A stretch of DNA of 64,000 nucleotides from ECT2AJA-110-A sp035399845 (GTDB lineage Bacteria; Planctomycetota; Phycisphaerae; UBA1845; UTPLA1). The position numbers were made by a program, and so were the translations under genes. Under the pieces are notes generated by a model. That model was not told the origin of the DNA, did not search any database, and was given only the letters and a program-made list of their open reading frames with translations. Shown here piece after piece: positions 26,298-34,426 of the stretch (positions are counted from its first letter, which is position 1; every line of letters begins with the position of its first letter). The stretch lies in the NCBI GenBank assembly GCA_035399845.1, contig DAOPJV010000001.1:1-64000 (forward strand). Direction: 5' to 3'.

Positions 26298-27434
26298 ATG
26301 GCAAGGCTGAGGGCCACGGCGATACTGTCCCTGTATGCGACCGTGACTCTGGTGGTCGCCGCCGTCTGCTTCATCGGTATCGGCGCGATTGACCTGCGGC
26401 TTATAGGCAGTCTCCGGAATGGAACCGGCGGCGCGATGAGTTACGTTGGCCTTGTCCTGGCGCACCTGCCGCTGCTGTACGGGGGCTGGTTCCTGTATCG
26501 GCAATGGCGAATTCTGCGTGAAGGCGCAGACGGAGCCGCTCCATGTTTGATGGAACTCGACCCGATGCGGCATCCGCGGTTCTACAAGTTAGTTCATCAG
26601 TTGAGCCAGCGCATGGGGGTTCCGGCGCCGACGTCTTGTGTGCTGTCGCCCTACCACGCGATGTCAATCGTCGCGCGCGGCGGCGCATCGGGCGGGCCTC
26701 GACTCGAGGTCGGGGCGGAACTCGTCTGCGATCTCCAGGTGAATCAGTTGGCGGCGCTCATCTGTCGCGAGATGGCGCATCTTCAGGGCAACCGTCGAAG
26801 CGCGAAATTGTCGTCGGGGCGCATCGTCTTTATGTTCCGCCAGGTGTACTTCCGGTACCTGATGCGCCTGGCGGAAGAGGGCAGGGCCTCCGTGCCGGTA
26901 TTCATACTTCTGAGCATCCGGCAACTTGGAAAAATGATAACGCAACCGCTCCGAACCGATCGCACATGGCGGGCAATTCAGGCGAATGCCGCGGCGGCGT
27001 CCGTCGTCGGGCCGCGTGTCGTCGGGGAAGCGCTCATCCGGTCTGAATACACCTCAATATTGAACGGCATGAGAATATCAGCCGTCGCGTCATACATGAT
27101 GGACGACACGAGCCCCCCCGCAAACCTCTATGAACTGCGTCGTCTCATGGAAATCCATATGCAGGAAAGAGAGCGGAAGGAATACCAGTCAATGGTGTAT
27201 GTCGAATCCATGGGCGTCTGGGGTATTTGTCCGTCTGTGCCGAGCCAGCTTGTCGCACTGAGCGAGATCGAGGCGGGGAACTGGGAAAATCGCAAATCGG
27301 CAACCACCTTGTTCTTCGCGTGGAATCACATTGAGTGTTGGCTGACAGCCCGCCTGTACCGCTCGGAGGGCGGTCGCCAGTACCGGCGGCAGCGCGTCGA
27401 AGACTGGGCGCTGAACCAGGTGGACAGGAGATGA
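26298..27434 (+). CDS. M48-like membrane protein lacking the HExxH motif
   Basis: 378 residues: two N-terminal membrane helices (about 10-30 and 44-64), then a domain laid out like M48 zinc peptidases (HtpX/Ste24). Where HExxH is expected, in the context ALICREMAHLQGN, the sequence reads Arg157-Glu158-Met-Ala-His161, so the first zinc-binding histidine is replaced. The later Glu ligand cannot be placed. This suggests an inactive homologue or one with another role. ATG 26298 follows GAAGG; a GTG at 26274 is an alternative. The C-terminal 200 residues are mostly helical and unrecognised. Confidence 0.65.
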   Translation: MARLRATAILSLYATVTLVVAAVCFIGIGAIDLRLIGSLRNGTGGAMSYVGLVLAHLPLLYGGWFLYRQWRILREGADGAAPCLMELDPMRHPRFYKLVHQLSQRMGVPAPTSCVLSPYHAMSIVARGGASGGPRLEVGAELVCDLQVNQLAALICREMAHLQGNRRSAKLSSGRIVFMFRQVYFRYLMRLAEEGRASVPVFILLSIRQLGKMITQPLRTDRTWRAIQANAAAASVVGPRVVGEALIRSEYTSILNGMRISAVASYMMDDTSPPANLYELRRLMEIHMQERERKEYQSMVYVESMGVWGICPSVPSQLVALSEIEAGNWENRKSATTLFFAWNHIECWLTARLYRSEGGRQYRRQRVEDWALNQVDRR

Positions 27435-27455
27435 TGTTGCGGCTGCGCCTTCGCT

Positions 27456-28043
27456 TCAGCGGCGCTCGGCAATGGCCTGAACGACAGCGGCGCGGCCCGT
27501 ATGGAAGACGCCTTCGATCACGTCGCGCTCCAGTTCTTCGAGGCGCGTAAACGTCATGCCCGTCAATTCGGACCTCAGCTTGTCGCAGGTGGGAAGCAGA
27601 TCGGGAGTCTGCGGACCGCCGGTCCCTCGGCCGATCTGCGCGGGTGTATAGGCCTCCAGCAGGAAGGCGCCGCCCTGGCGGAGGCTCGTGGCGACGCGGC
27701 TGTAAAGGCGTCGCCGGGCGTCCTCCGGGATGTGGGCGAAAATGGAGACGATCCCGTCCCACTCGGCGACGCCGGGATCGAAGTCTGTCAGGTCGGCGTG
27801 GATCGTGTGGATGCGCACGCCGTTCTGTTCGGCGAGTCGGACGGCCTTGGCGAGGCCGACCTCAGAGCCGTCGAGGGCCGTGACGTCGTAGCCCTGTTTG
27901 GCAAGAAAGACGGCGTTGCGCCCTTCGCCCTCGGCGAGCGAAAGAATGCGACCTTTGGGCAGGGCGGAGTGTCGCTGTGCGAGAAAGTCATTGGGCTGCG
28001 TACCGTAGACGTAGTCGTCGCCGCTGTAGCGTTCATCCCACAT
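27456..28043 (-). CDS. SAM-dependent methyltransferase
   Basis: 195 residues of the class I Rossmann fold: motif I LSLAEGEGRNAVFLAKQG (LAEGEGRN in place of D-x-G-x-G-x-G), motif II VTALDGSEVGLAKA, motif III HADLTDFD and the post-motif WDGIVSIFAHIPE. The opening WDERY and the LAEGEGRNAVFLA motif are typical of the TehB-like branch (tellurite-resistance-type methyltransferases, mostly of unknown substrate). No signal peptide. It converges on the M48-like gene with only 21 bases between the stops. Confidence 0.88.
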   Translation of the reverse strand: MWDERYSGDDYVYGTQPNDFLAQRHSALPKGRILSLAEGEGRNAVFLAKQGYDVTALDGSEVGLAKAVRLAEQNGVRIHTIHADLTDFDPGVAEWDGIVSIFAHIPEDARRRLYSRVATSLRQGGAFLLEAYTPAQIGRGTGGPQTPDLLPTCDKLRSELTGMTFTRLEELERDVIEGVFHTGRAAVVQAIAERR

Positions 28044-28163
28044 AGGTGTCTCCCGGGCTCGTGGCGAATCCTATCATAGCGCCGCACAATCAGAGCCGCC
28101 CCGTCCTCGGGGCGACGAATTCAGTCGGGTTGTTGGAAGTCTCGCCATCGCGTGAATCGACAG

Positions 28164-28204
28164 AAGAAAAACGCCGCGATGACGTTGGGCGTCGTCGCGG
28201 CGTT
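28164..28204 (-). terminator. Rho-independent terminator, probably of the rho gene
   Basis: On the minus strand, stem AACGCCGCGA (28170-28179 with 28195-28204) is followed by TTTTTCTTC (A-run at 28167-28171 on the plus strand). It lies 145 bases beyond the rho stop, with the hairpin repeat between. Confidence 0.78.
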
Positions 28205-28247
28205 GAGGTTGACTCATGTTGTGCGGGATGGGAAACCCGCCAGTAGT

Positions 28248-28315
28248 GGAGCGAGAAGGGATTCACGCTCCAGCAAACCCCGTGAAGGGAGCGAGAAGGG
28301 ATTCTCGCTCCAGCG
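28248..28315. repeat. GAGCGAGAAGGGATTCTCGCTC hairpin pair
   Basis: Two units (GGAGCGAGAAGGGATTCACGCTCC and GGAGCGAGAAGGGATTCTCGCTCC) separated by about 20 bases: the same loop AGGGAT as the GTACGAGA family but with different arms. The spacer 28044-28348 holds this, the terminator and nothing else that I recognise. Confidence 0.8.
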
Positions 28316-28348
28316 GCCAGTGGCCAGCGGGGATCTTGCTCCAGTGGC

Positions 28349-29842
28349 TTACGCCAGGTTCATCGTCATCAGGAACTCGGCGTTGGACTTGACCTTGCTG
28401 AGTCGTGTCGTCAGCAGGCTCATCGCTTCGACCGGGTTCATATCGACGAGGACGCGGCGCAGCTTGTAGGTGAGCTGCAGCTCGTTCGGATCGAGCAGGA
28501 GCTCTTCCTTTCGCGTGCCCGACGCCGAGATGTCGATGGCCGGCCAGACGCGCTTGTCGACCAGGCGGCGATCGAGGTGCAGTTCGCTGTTACCCGTGCC
28601 CTTGAACTCCTCGAAGATGACTTCGTCCATCTTCGAGCCCGTATCGACGAGTGCCGTTCCGATGATCGTCAGGCTGCCGCCTTCCTCCATGTTTCGGGCG
28701 GCGCCGAAGAATCGCTTCGGCTTCTGGAGGGCGTTGGCGTCGACACCACCGGTCAGGATCTTGCCGGAGTGCGGCACTTCCGTGTTGTAGGCGCGGGCCA
28801 GTCGCGTGATCGAGTCGAGCAGGATGACGACATCGCGGCCGTATTCGACGAGGCGCTTCGCCTTCTCGATGACCATTTCGGCGACCTGCACGTGTCGGCT
28901 CGAGGGTTCGTCGAACGTGGACGAAACGACTTCGGCCTTCGTGTGCCGCTGCATTTCCGTCACTTCTTCGGGGCGTTCGTCGATCAGGAGAATGATCACG
29001 TAGGCGTCGGGATGATTCCTCGTGATCGCGTTGGCGATCTTCTGGAGGAGAACCGTCTTACCCGTGCGCGGCGGAGCAACGATGAGCATGCGCTGGCCGA
29101 AGCCGATCGGCGTCACGAGGTCGATGACGCGCATGTTCACTTCCGTCTGATCCGTCTCCATGATGATGCGCTTCGTCGGATGATGCGGCGTCAGGTCTTC
29201 GAAGGCGGTCTTCTCAGTGACGCGGTCCGGCTCCTCGAAGCAGATCGCCTCGACGCGCAGCAGCGCGAAGTACTTTTCCGACTCCTTGGGCGGTCGGATC
29301 TGACCGTGGATGACATGGCCGCTGCGCAGTCCGAATCGACGGATCTGCGACGGGCTGATGTAGATGTCATCGGGGCAGGGGATGTAGTTGTATTCCGGGC
29401 TGCGCAGGAAGCCGAAACCGTCGGGCAGAATCTCGAGGACGCCTTCACCGTACATCAGGCCCTGGCCGTGTCGGTTGATGCGATCCTTGAGGATCTTGAA
29501 GATCAGGTCCTGCTTCTTCAGCAGCGTGTAGTCCGTGATCCCCTCGGCCTTGGCGACTTCGTGGAGTTCAGGGATGCTCATGCGCTGGAGCGTCGTGATG
29601 TGGAGATCGCCCTGTTTGACGCGCTCGTACTTCTCGTGCATTGCGGGCTCGCCGGCGCCCTTCGGCGTATCGGCGGCGTCGGCCGTGGCCGTCGCAACAC
29701 TCTCATCCATCATCGGCGCGTCATCTTCATTCACGGCAGGCGCGGGCCGGGCGACGGGTTTCCCCGGCTTTCGCGAATCTGAACCGGCCGGCCGGCGAGC
29801 GACTTTCTTGCGGGGTCGCGCACTGCCTTGCGTCTTAGCCAT
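28349..29842 (-). CDS. rho: Transcription termination factor Rho
   Basis: RNA-dependent hexameric helicase that ends transcription. The 497-residue product has a basic, Pro/Ala-rich extension (about 1-75) not found in E. coli Rho, then the Rho N-terminal helical region (MSIPELHEVAKAEGI), the RNA-binding cold-shock-like domain (GFGFLRSPEYNY, IYISPSQIRRF) and the ATPase core with Walker A APPRTGKTVLLQKI, Walker B VVILLDSITRLARAYN and the C-terminal RNA-loop region. Such insertion-bearing Rho proteins are common in GC-rich phyla. The start at 29842 gives the full extension. A terminator follows downstream. Confidence 0.96.
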   Translation of the reverse strand: MAKTQGSARPRKKVARRPAGSDSRKPGKPVARPAPAVNEDDAPMMDESVATATADAADTPKGAGEPAMHEKYERVKQGDLHITTLQRMSIPELHEVAKAEGITDYTLLKKQDLIFKILKDRINRHGQGLMYGEGVLEILPDGFGFLRSPEYNYIPCPDDIYISPSQIRRFGLRSGHVIHGQIRPPKESEKYFALLRVEAICFEEPDRVTEKTAFEDLTPHHPTKRIIMETDQTEVNMRVIDLVTPIGFGQRMLIVAPPRTGKTVLLQKIANAITRNHPDAYVIILLIDERPEEVTEMQRHTKAEVVSSTFDEPSSRHVQVAEMVIEKAKRLVEYGRDVVILLDSITRLARAYNTEVPHSGKILTGGVDANALQKPKRFFGAARNMEEGGSLTIIGTALVDTGSKMDEVIFEEFKGTGNSELHLDRRLVDKRVWPAIDISASGTRKEELLLDPNELQLTYKLRRVLVDMNPVEAMSLLTTRLSKVKSNAEFLMTMNLA

Positions 29843-29999
29843 CGAATCGATCCTCCAAATCGAGCGCGGGTCCTGAAGGCCCGCATATCACGGCGCGTGA
29901 TCGCATAGCGTCTACGAACGCGCGTTGAATAAACACCAGGGAATCTCGATGTCGCCCGGGGCCGTCGTATGGGCGGGGCCACGTCGCTGACATCAACCT

Positions 30000-30656
30000 T
30001 CAGACTGAGCTGAACTCCGACAGGATACTGTTCACAATGTGGTCAACTTGCTGCTGCAGGTCGGACAGGCTGGAGTTGTTCTGACACACATAATCGGCTC
30101 TGGCCCGTTTCATGTCCAGAGGGTGCTGCGACTTTTCTCGTCGCTCAAGTTCCCCCTGGGGCCATCCACGATGCTTCTCGGACCTCTCCCGACGCGCATC
30201 AATCCCGGCGTCAACAAAGACCACGACATCACAGACGAGGTCAAGATCGCTCTCGTACAGCAGCGGGCTGTCGATGACGATGAACCGAATACGTGGCTTC
30301 TCCGCCAGTTCCGCCATGCGATCCCGGCGCCTGACGGCGATCCGCGGATGCAACAGCGCCTCAAGTCGATGACGCTGCGCCGGATCCGCGAAGACGATCG
30401 ATGCGACCTTCTTCCGGTCGACATTCCCGTCCGGCAGGAGGACGACATCTCCCCACCACTTCTGGAGCGTCGCCTTCACATCCTGCGCCTGCAGTTCTTC
30501 GTGGCCAAGTCGGTCAGAGGAAATGATGCCGCCGCCGAGATCTTCCATCATTGCGGAGACGGTGCTTTTTCCGGAGCCGATTCCCCCTGCGAGTCCGACA
30601 ACGGGCTTTCGGTAATGGTCGTTCTTAACCTTGCTCGTCTGTGTATCTCCGATCAG
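30000..30656 (-). CDS. coaE: Dephospho-CoA kinase with a non-standard start codon
   Basis: CoaE phosphorylates dephospho-CoA in the last step of coenzyme A synthesis. The first ATG in frame (30551) lies after the ATP-binding P-loop, yet the frame continues upstream and encodes KPVVGLAGGIGSGKSTVSA (bases 30552-30608), which must be part of the protein. Between that and the in-frame TGA at 30702-30704 there is no ATG, GTG or TTG. CTG at 30656 would give 218 residues (family about 200) and overlaps the TGA of a 12-codon reading frame that starts at ATG 30691 (CTGA), so reinitiation is possible. Other motifs: GIISSDRLGHEEL, DSPLLYESDLD. The start is therefore a proposal; a frameshift is the main alternative. 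Confidence 0.85.
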   Translation of the reverse strand: MIGDTQTSKVKNDHYRKPVVGLAGGIGSGKSTVSAMMEDLGGGIISSDRLGHEELQAQDVKATLQKWWGDVVLLPDGNVDRKKVASIVFADPAQRHRLEALLHPRIAVRRRDRMAELAEKPRIRFIVIDSPLLYESDLDLVCDVVVFVDAGIDARRERSEKHRGWPQGELERREKSQHPLDMKRARADYVCQNNSSLSDLQQQVDHIVNSILSEFSSV

Positions 30657-30937
30657 AGAGTCAACGTCCGGCTGAAGCGCCTTTCCGACATCCGACTGAC
30701 TTCACGTGTTCAGCGATCGGTTGGGAGTTTCTGCTTGGGACCGGGACGCAATTCCCTGACATGACACTTGGAGACCCGGCGCCGTGTCATCACAACCGGC
30801 GAGTCATCCGGCATGGGGCGTGACGATCGGTTGCGAGCCGGCTCGTGTCTCCGCGGCTTATTTTAGGCGCGTCCCGTACTGTTGTCACCCCTGATCTCGG
30901 GAGCGCCCCACGTTCATTTTCGACAGGAAAGCCGGCC

Positions 30938-31387
30938 TCAAAACAGTTTTTCCGAGTCCAGCAGGAGGTTGATCGGTCCGTCATTGACGGCGGCCACGTC
31001 CATCATCGCCTGGAATCGGCCACGCTGCACGGCGAGCCCCGTGGCCCCAAGCCGCTCACAGAAATCGAGGTACAACGCCTCCGCGCGATCGGGCGCCGCC
31101 GCCGCCGTGTAGGCGGGCCGACGGCCCTTCCGCGCATCGCCGAAAAGGCTGAAGTTGCTCACGACGATCGCCGCGCCGCCCACCTCGACGACGTCGCGAT
31201 TCATCCTGCCTTCATCATCCCGGAAGATGCGAAGGTGGCGGATCTTCTGAGCGAGATACTCGGCGTGTTTCGCGTCGTCCGCGTGGCCGACGCCGAGGTA
31301 AATCAGCAACCCCGCGCCGATCTCCGCGATCCGTTCGCCTTCCACATCGACGCTGGCCGACGCCACACGCTGAACAATCGCTCTCAA
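30938..31387 (-). CDS. dtd: D-aminoacyl-tRNA deacylase with altered active-site motifs
   Basis: Dtd removes D-amino acids, and glycine from tRNA-Ala, from mischarged tRNAs. The 149-residue length and the N-terminus MRAIVQRVASASV match the family. The two signature motifs are modified: SNFSL replaces SQFTL and NDGPIN replaces NDGPVT, while the Gly-Pro pair that excludes L-amino acids is kept. The ATG overlaps the stop of the WYL-regulator gene (ATGA), so both are translated from one message. Function is probably retained, but the substitutions at the catalytic loop deserve notice. Confidence 0.9.
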   Translation of the reverse strand: MRAIVQRVASASVDVEGERIAEIGAGLLIYLGVGHADDAKHAEYLAQKIRHLRIFRDDEGRMNRDVVEVGGAAIVVSNFSLFGDARKGRRPAYTAAAAPDRAEALYLDFCERLGATGLAVQRGRFQAMMDVAAVNDGPINLLLDSEKLF

Positions 31388-32373
31388 GCGTTCGCCTCCC
31401 GTTCCACCCGCTGCGCGTTGGCGAGGATCCGCGCCGCCTTCGCGCGGATCACGTCACGCAGTTCGTCTGGCGACAGCACTTCCACGTGCTCCCCGTAGCC
31501 CAGGATCCACGGCGCGATCTCCTTCAGGCCATCCACTTCAGCCTCGAAGATAAGCCGCCCCGCCTTATCGCGATAGGTATTCTGTGTCGCGTGCCATTGA
31601 ACTTCCTCGACCGACGTCGCGACTTCGGCGTCGAAGCGCAGGCGCACTTTGTGAACGACACCGTCGGGAATCATGCGCCACGCCTTTCCGAAATACGATT
31701 CGAAGGAGAAATCCGTTCGCGGCTCGAAGGTATCCCCCGTGAACTCCACCGACAGGATTCGGTCGACCTTGAACGTTCGGTAGGCCTTGTGTGGATGACT
31801 CCACGCGATGAGATACCAGCCGCGCGTCGCAAAGATCAGACGCGCCGGATCGACGAAGAGCCGAATCTCGCCGCCGTCGTAGACCGAGTCGTACACGATG
31901 TGAATGCGCTCCCGCCGCGCGAGCGCCGCCTGCAGGTCCGCAAACAGATCCGCGACACTCTCGATCGACGACATCGGCTCCGGCAGAACGTCGAGCCCCT
32001 CCAGCCAGGCGCCGCAATGCCGCAGCACGGAGCCCGGCAGACCGCTTTCGATCTTCAGGGCCGCGTCGGACACGGCGCGGTACATCGGGTGCGCCGCCGA
32101 TGACATCATGACCCGCGTCGCCAGCAGCAGCGCGAGCGCCTCATCCATGTTCAGTTGCGTCGGCGGCAGCGACAGGCTCATTTCGAGTTTGTAGTTGCCC
32201 TCGTCGTGTTCGAATTTGTACGGAACGCCGGCGCTCTCGAGGAGTTTCAGATCCCGGAACACTGTTCTCCGCGAAATCTGGAGTTCGGCGGCCAGCCTGT
32301 CGGCGCCAAAGGCCTTGCCGGATCGAAGCAGGGTGATCAGTTGCAGCAGTCGGCGGACGCGGTCGACGTTCAT
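31384..32373 (-). CDS. HTH/WYL-domain transcriptional regulator
   Basis: 329 residues. An N-terminal winged helix (about 1-60; RLAAELQISRRTVFRDLKLLE is the HTH) and a WYL domain (about 140-230; RGWYLIAWSHPHKAYRTFKVDRI, with WYL seen as GWYLIAW) followed by a WCX-like C-terminal region. WYL domains bind small ligands or nucleic acid and often control DNA-damage or defence genes. It is the first gene of a two-gene unit with dtd (ATGA overlap). No defence genes are adjacent, so the target is unclear; autoregulation is possible. Confidence 0.88.
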   Translation of the reverse strand: MNVDRVRRLLQLITLLRSGKAFGADRLAAELQISRRTVFRDLKLLESAGVPYKFEHDEGNYKLEMSLSLPPTQLNMDEALALLLATRVMMSSAAHPMYRAVSDAALKIESGLPGSVLRHCGAWLEGLDVLPEPMSSIESVADLFADLQAALARRERIHIVYDSVYDGGEIRLFVDPARLIFATRGWYLIAWSHPHKAYRTFKVDRILSVEFTGDTFEPRTDFSFESYFGKAWRMIPDGVVHKVRLRFDAEVATSVEEVQWHATQNTYRDKAGRLIFEAEVDGLKEIAPWILGYGEHVEVLSPDELRDVIRAKAARILANAQRVEREANA

Positions 32374-32527
32374 CGCGCTTTGCTCCTATACGGAATCGCG
32401 ACGATTCAGTTCGGTCAGCGGCGACAGGCCGGGCGGCGCGTTGGGGATCGCTCGTCAGTGACGTGTCTTACCTTCGAAACGCTCACTTTAGGGAAAGGCC
32501 TCGACGCAAACAAGCGCCCGCGATCCG

Positions 32528-34270
32528 TCAGGGCTGAAGGCACGCGGCGACGAATAGAACGGCGGCCAGCACGAGGAAGGCGCGTCGATGTTCCCGGAGT
32601 CCGGCGATCGCATACGTGGCGGAGAGTGTCAGCAGTGTGACGGGCTGGATCCATCCTTCCGCCAGCCGCAGCGAACCCAGCAGCTGCGTGATGGCGATGG
32701 CGGGGATGAACAGCAGCGACAGAAACCACGTCGGCGCGGCGAACACGCGCCAGGTTCGCTTCTTTTCAAGGCGTTCGGCCAACAGCAGCAGCGGCGGCGT
32801 CAGGGCCGCGAGCAGAACGGGGGCGTACTGGATCAGCCATCCGCGGCCGCGATTGTGCGGCAGTCGAACGATCGTGAAGATGGCGAGCGCAACGGCGAAG
32901 GCGACGGCGACGCTGGCAAAGACGCTGCTGTCGAGCCGCCGCGCCGCGCGCGCCGTCAGTCGTGTCAGCACGACGAGCGCGAGCGCGCCGAAAAGGATGC
33001 GATAGAGACCGTCGTCGGCGTCCGGGTACTGGGCGCGTTCCGGCCAGATCGCCATCTGAAACGCGATCACGACGCAGAGCGCCGCGAGATACATCGCGCA
33101 CGATTGCGCGTACGGAATCATGCGCCCCGCCGTCGTCCAGGGCTTTCCTTCGAGCAGCTGCTGATCCCAGAACCGCGCCAGCCACAGCCAGTGGGCGATG
33201 GCGATCCAGAGACCGAACAGACACGCGTTCAGCGTGATCGGGATGCGCTTGGCGTATTCGACGGCGTCGCTTTCGTCGGGCAGCAGCGAGACGATCGCAC
33301 AGACCGCGGCGGCGTAGGCGAGTGAAAGCAGTGTCAGGCCCAGCAGCGCCGTGTTGCCGCTCCATCGGCGATGCGTCATGTAGAGACAGGCGACGCCCGA
33401 CGATAAACCGCAGGCGCAGGTCGCCAGCGGCAGGCGCCCGCCGGGATGCGCCGGCCGAATGATCTGAAACACGCCGAGCACCAGAACCAGCGCCGCGAGC
33501 GTCGCTTCGAGGTGGATGTAAGCCGGCCAGCGGGAGTAGGGTTCCAGCAGTACGTCGAGCCGATCCGGCCACGCGGCGGCGCGCCGTCGCCGGAAATACC
33601 GATCCTGAATGACGGCCCCTCCAACGATGATGGCGCTCAGCCACGCCTGGAAGTTGAACGTCCACGTCCACCAGCGGGGCTGCAGCGGAAAGCGCATCGC
33701 CGCCGGTATGTCGGCGCCCCAGACGACGGCCGGAATCATCAGGCTCGCCCACAGCGCCGTCATGGCGGCGACGAGCAATAGCGCCGTCGGCAGCGTGTTG
33801 TTCAGCCTGGCCGACATCGCCAGCACGATCGCTGCGCTCAGCGGGGCAAACGCGATGAGTCCCTCGGCGTTCAGGGCCGAGCCGGCGGCGTCCGGTTCAA
33901 GCACGCGCAGCCAGATGGCGGCCGCCATTGTGAATGCGAGCACACCGCCGGCGCCGACACCCGCAACGAGCGCCGTCGCAAACGTCGCGGGGCGAAGTCT
34001 GGCGCCGAGGCTGGATGTGTCCCGGGAAAAAACGCCGATGAGCGTCCATCCGAACGCCGCGACACTCAGCGCGACGGAGAGATCGTCGAGCCGAATCTGC
34101 TCTCCGCGAATGCTCTCCAGCGCCCAGACGGCGCCGGCGACTGTCAGGCCCATGCAGAAGAGCGTCAGGCCGAGCGGATTCGGCAGGCGCCTGTCGGCGG
34201 CAAGTCCGCCCGCGCCGACGATGAACGCGGCAATCGCGATGGTCCAGTAATTGGAAGTCGCAAGGAGCAT
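32528..34270 (-). CDS. Large polytopic membrane protein of unknown function
   Basis: About 580 residues with roughly 14 hydrophobic segments spread over the full length and short loops, for example WTIAIAAFIVGAGGLA, LALVVLTRL and VAVAFAVALAIFTI, and a C-terminal helix ending in ACLQP. The loops carry few charges and no conserved motif that I recognise, so transporter, polymerase or energy-coupling subunit cannot be told apart. ATG 34270 is preferred over 34309 because it directly precedes the first helix and has AGGAG-like sequence nearby. It stands between the WYL regulator and the TolC gene without close coupling. Confidence 0.75.
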   Translation of the reverse strand: MLLATSNYWTIAIAAFIVGAGGLAADRRLPNPLGLTLFCMGLTVAGAVWALESIRGEQIRLDDLSVALSVAAFGWTLIGVFSRDTSSLGARLRPATFATALVAGVGAGGVLAFTMAAAIWLRVLEPDAAGSALNAEGLIAFAPLSAAIVLAMSARLNNTLPTALLLVAAMTALWASLMIPAVVWGADIPAAMRFPLQPRWWTWTFNFQAWLSAIIVGGAVIQDRYFRRRRAAAWPDRLDVLLEPYSRWPAYIHLEATLAALVLVLGVFQIIRPAHPGGRLPLATCACGLSSGVACLYMTHRRWSGNTALLGLTLLSLAYAAAVCAIVSLLPDESDAVEYAKRIPITLNACLFGLWIAIAHWLWLARFWDQQLLEGKPWTTAGRMIPYAQSCAMYLAALCVVIAFQMAIWPERAQYPDADDGLYRILFGALALVVLTRLTARAARRLDSSVFASVAVAFAVALAIFTIVRLPHNRGRGWLIQYAPVLLAALTPPLLLLAERLEKKRTWRVFAAPTWFLSLLFIPAIAITQLLGSLRLAEGWIQPVTLLTLSATYAIAGLREHRRAFLVLAAVLFVAACLQP

Positions 34271-34390
34271 GGGCGCCGGATTATCTCGCGTCGGGGGAAC
34301 GGGGATCAAGAGGGCGACGCCAATGGCCGCCGGCGCCTGTCCATGTTGACGATGGCGATACCCGGTTCCACCTATCGCTATCGGCGCGCG

Positions 34391-34416
34391 CCGCGCGGAT
34401 TATAAGCTCCGCGCGG
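34391..34416 (-). terminator. GC hairpin downstream of the TolC-family gene
   Basis: Perfect 9-bp arms CCGCGCGGA and TCCGCGCGG with an 8-base loop, 11 bases after the stop at 34427. There is no T tract, so its role as a terminator is only probable. Confidence 0.55.
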
Positions 34417-34426
34417 AGATTACGCC

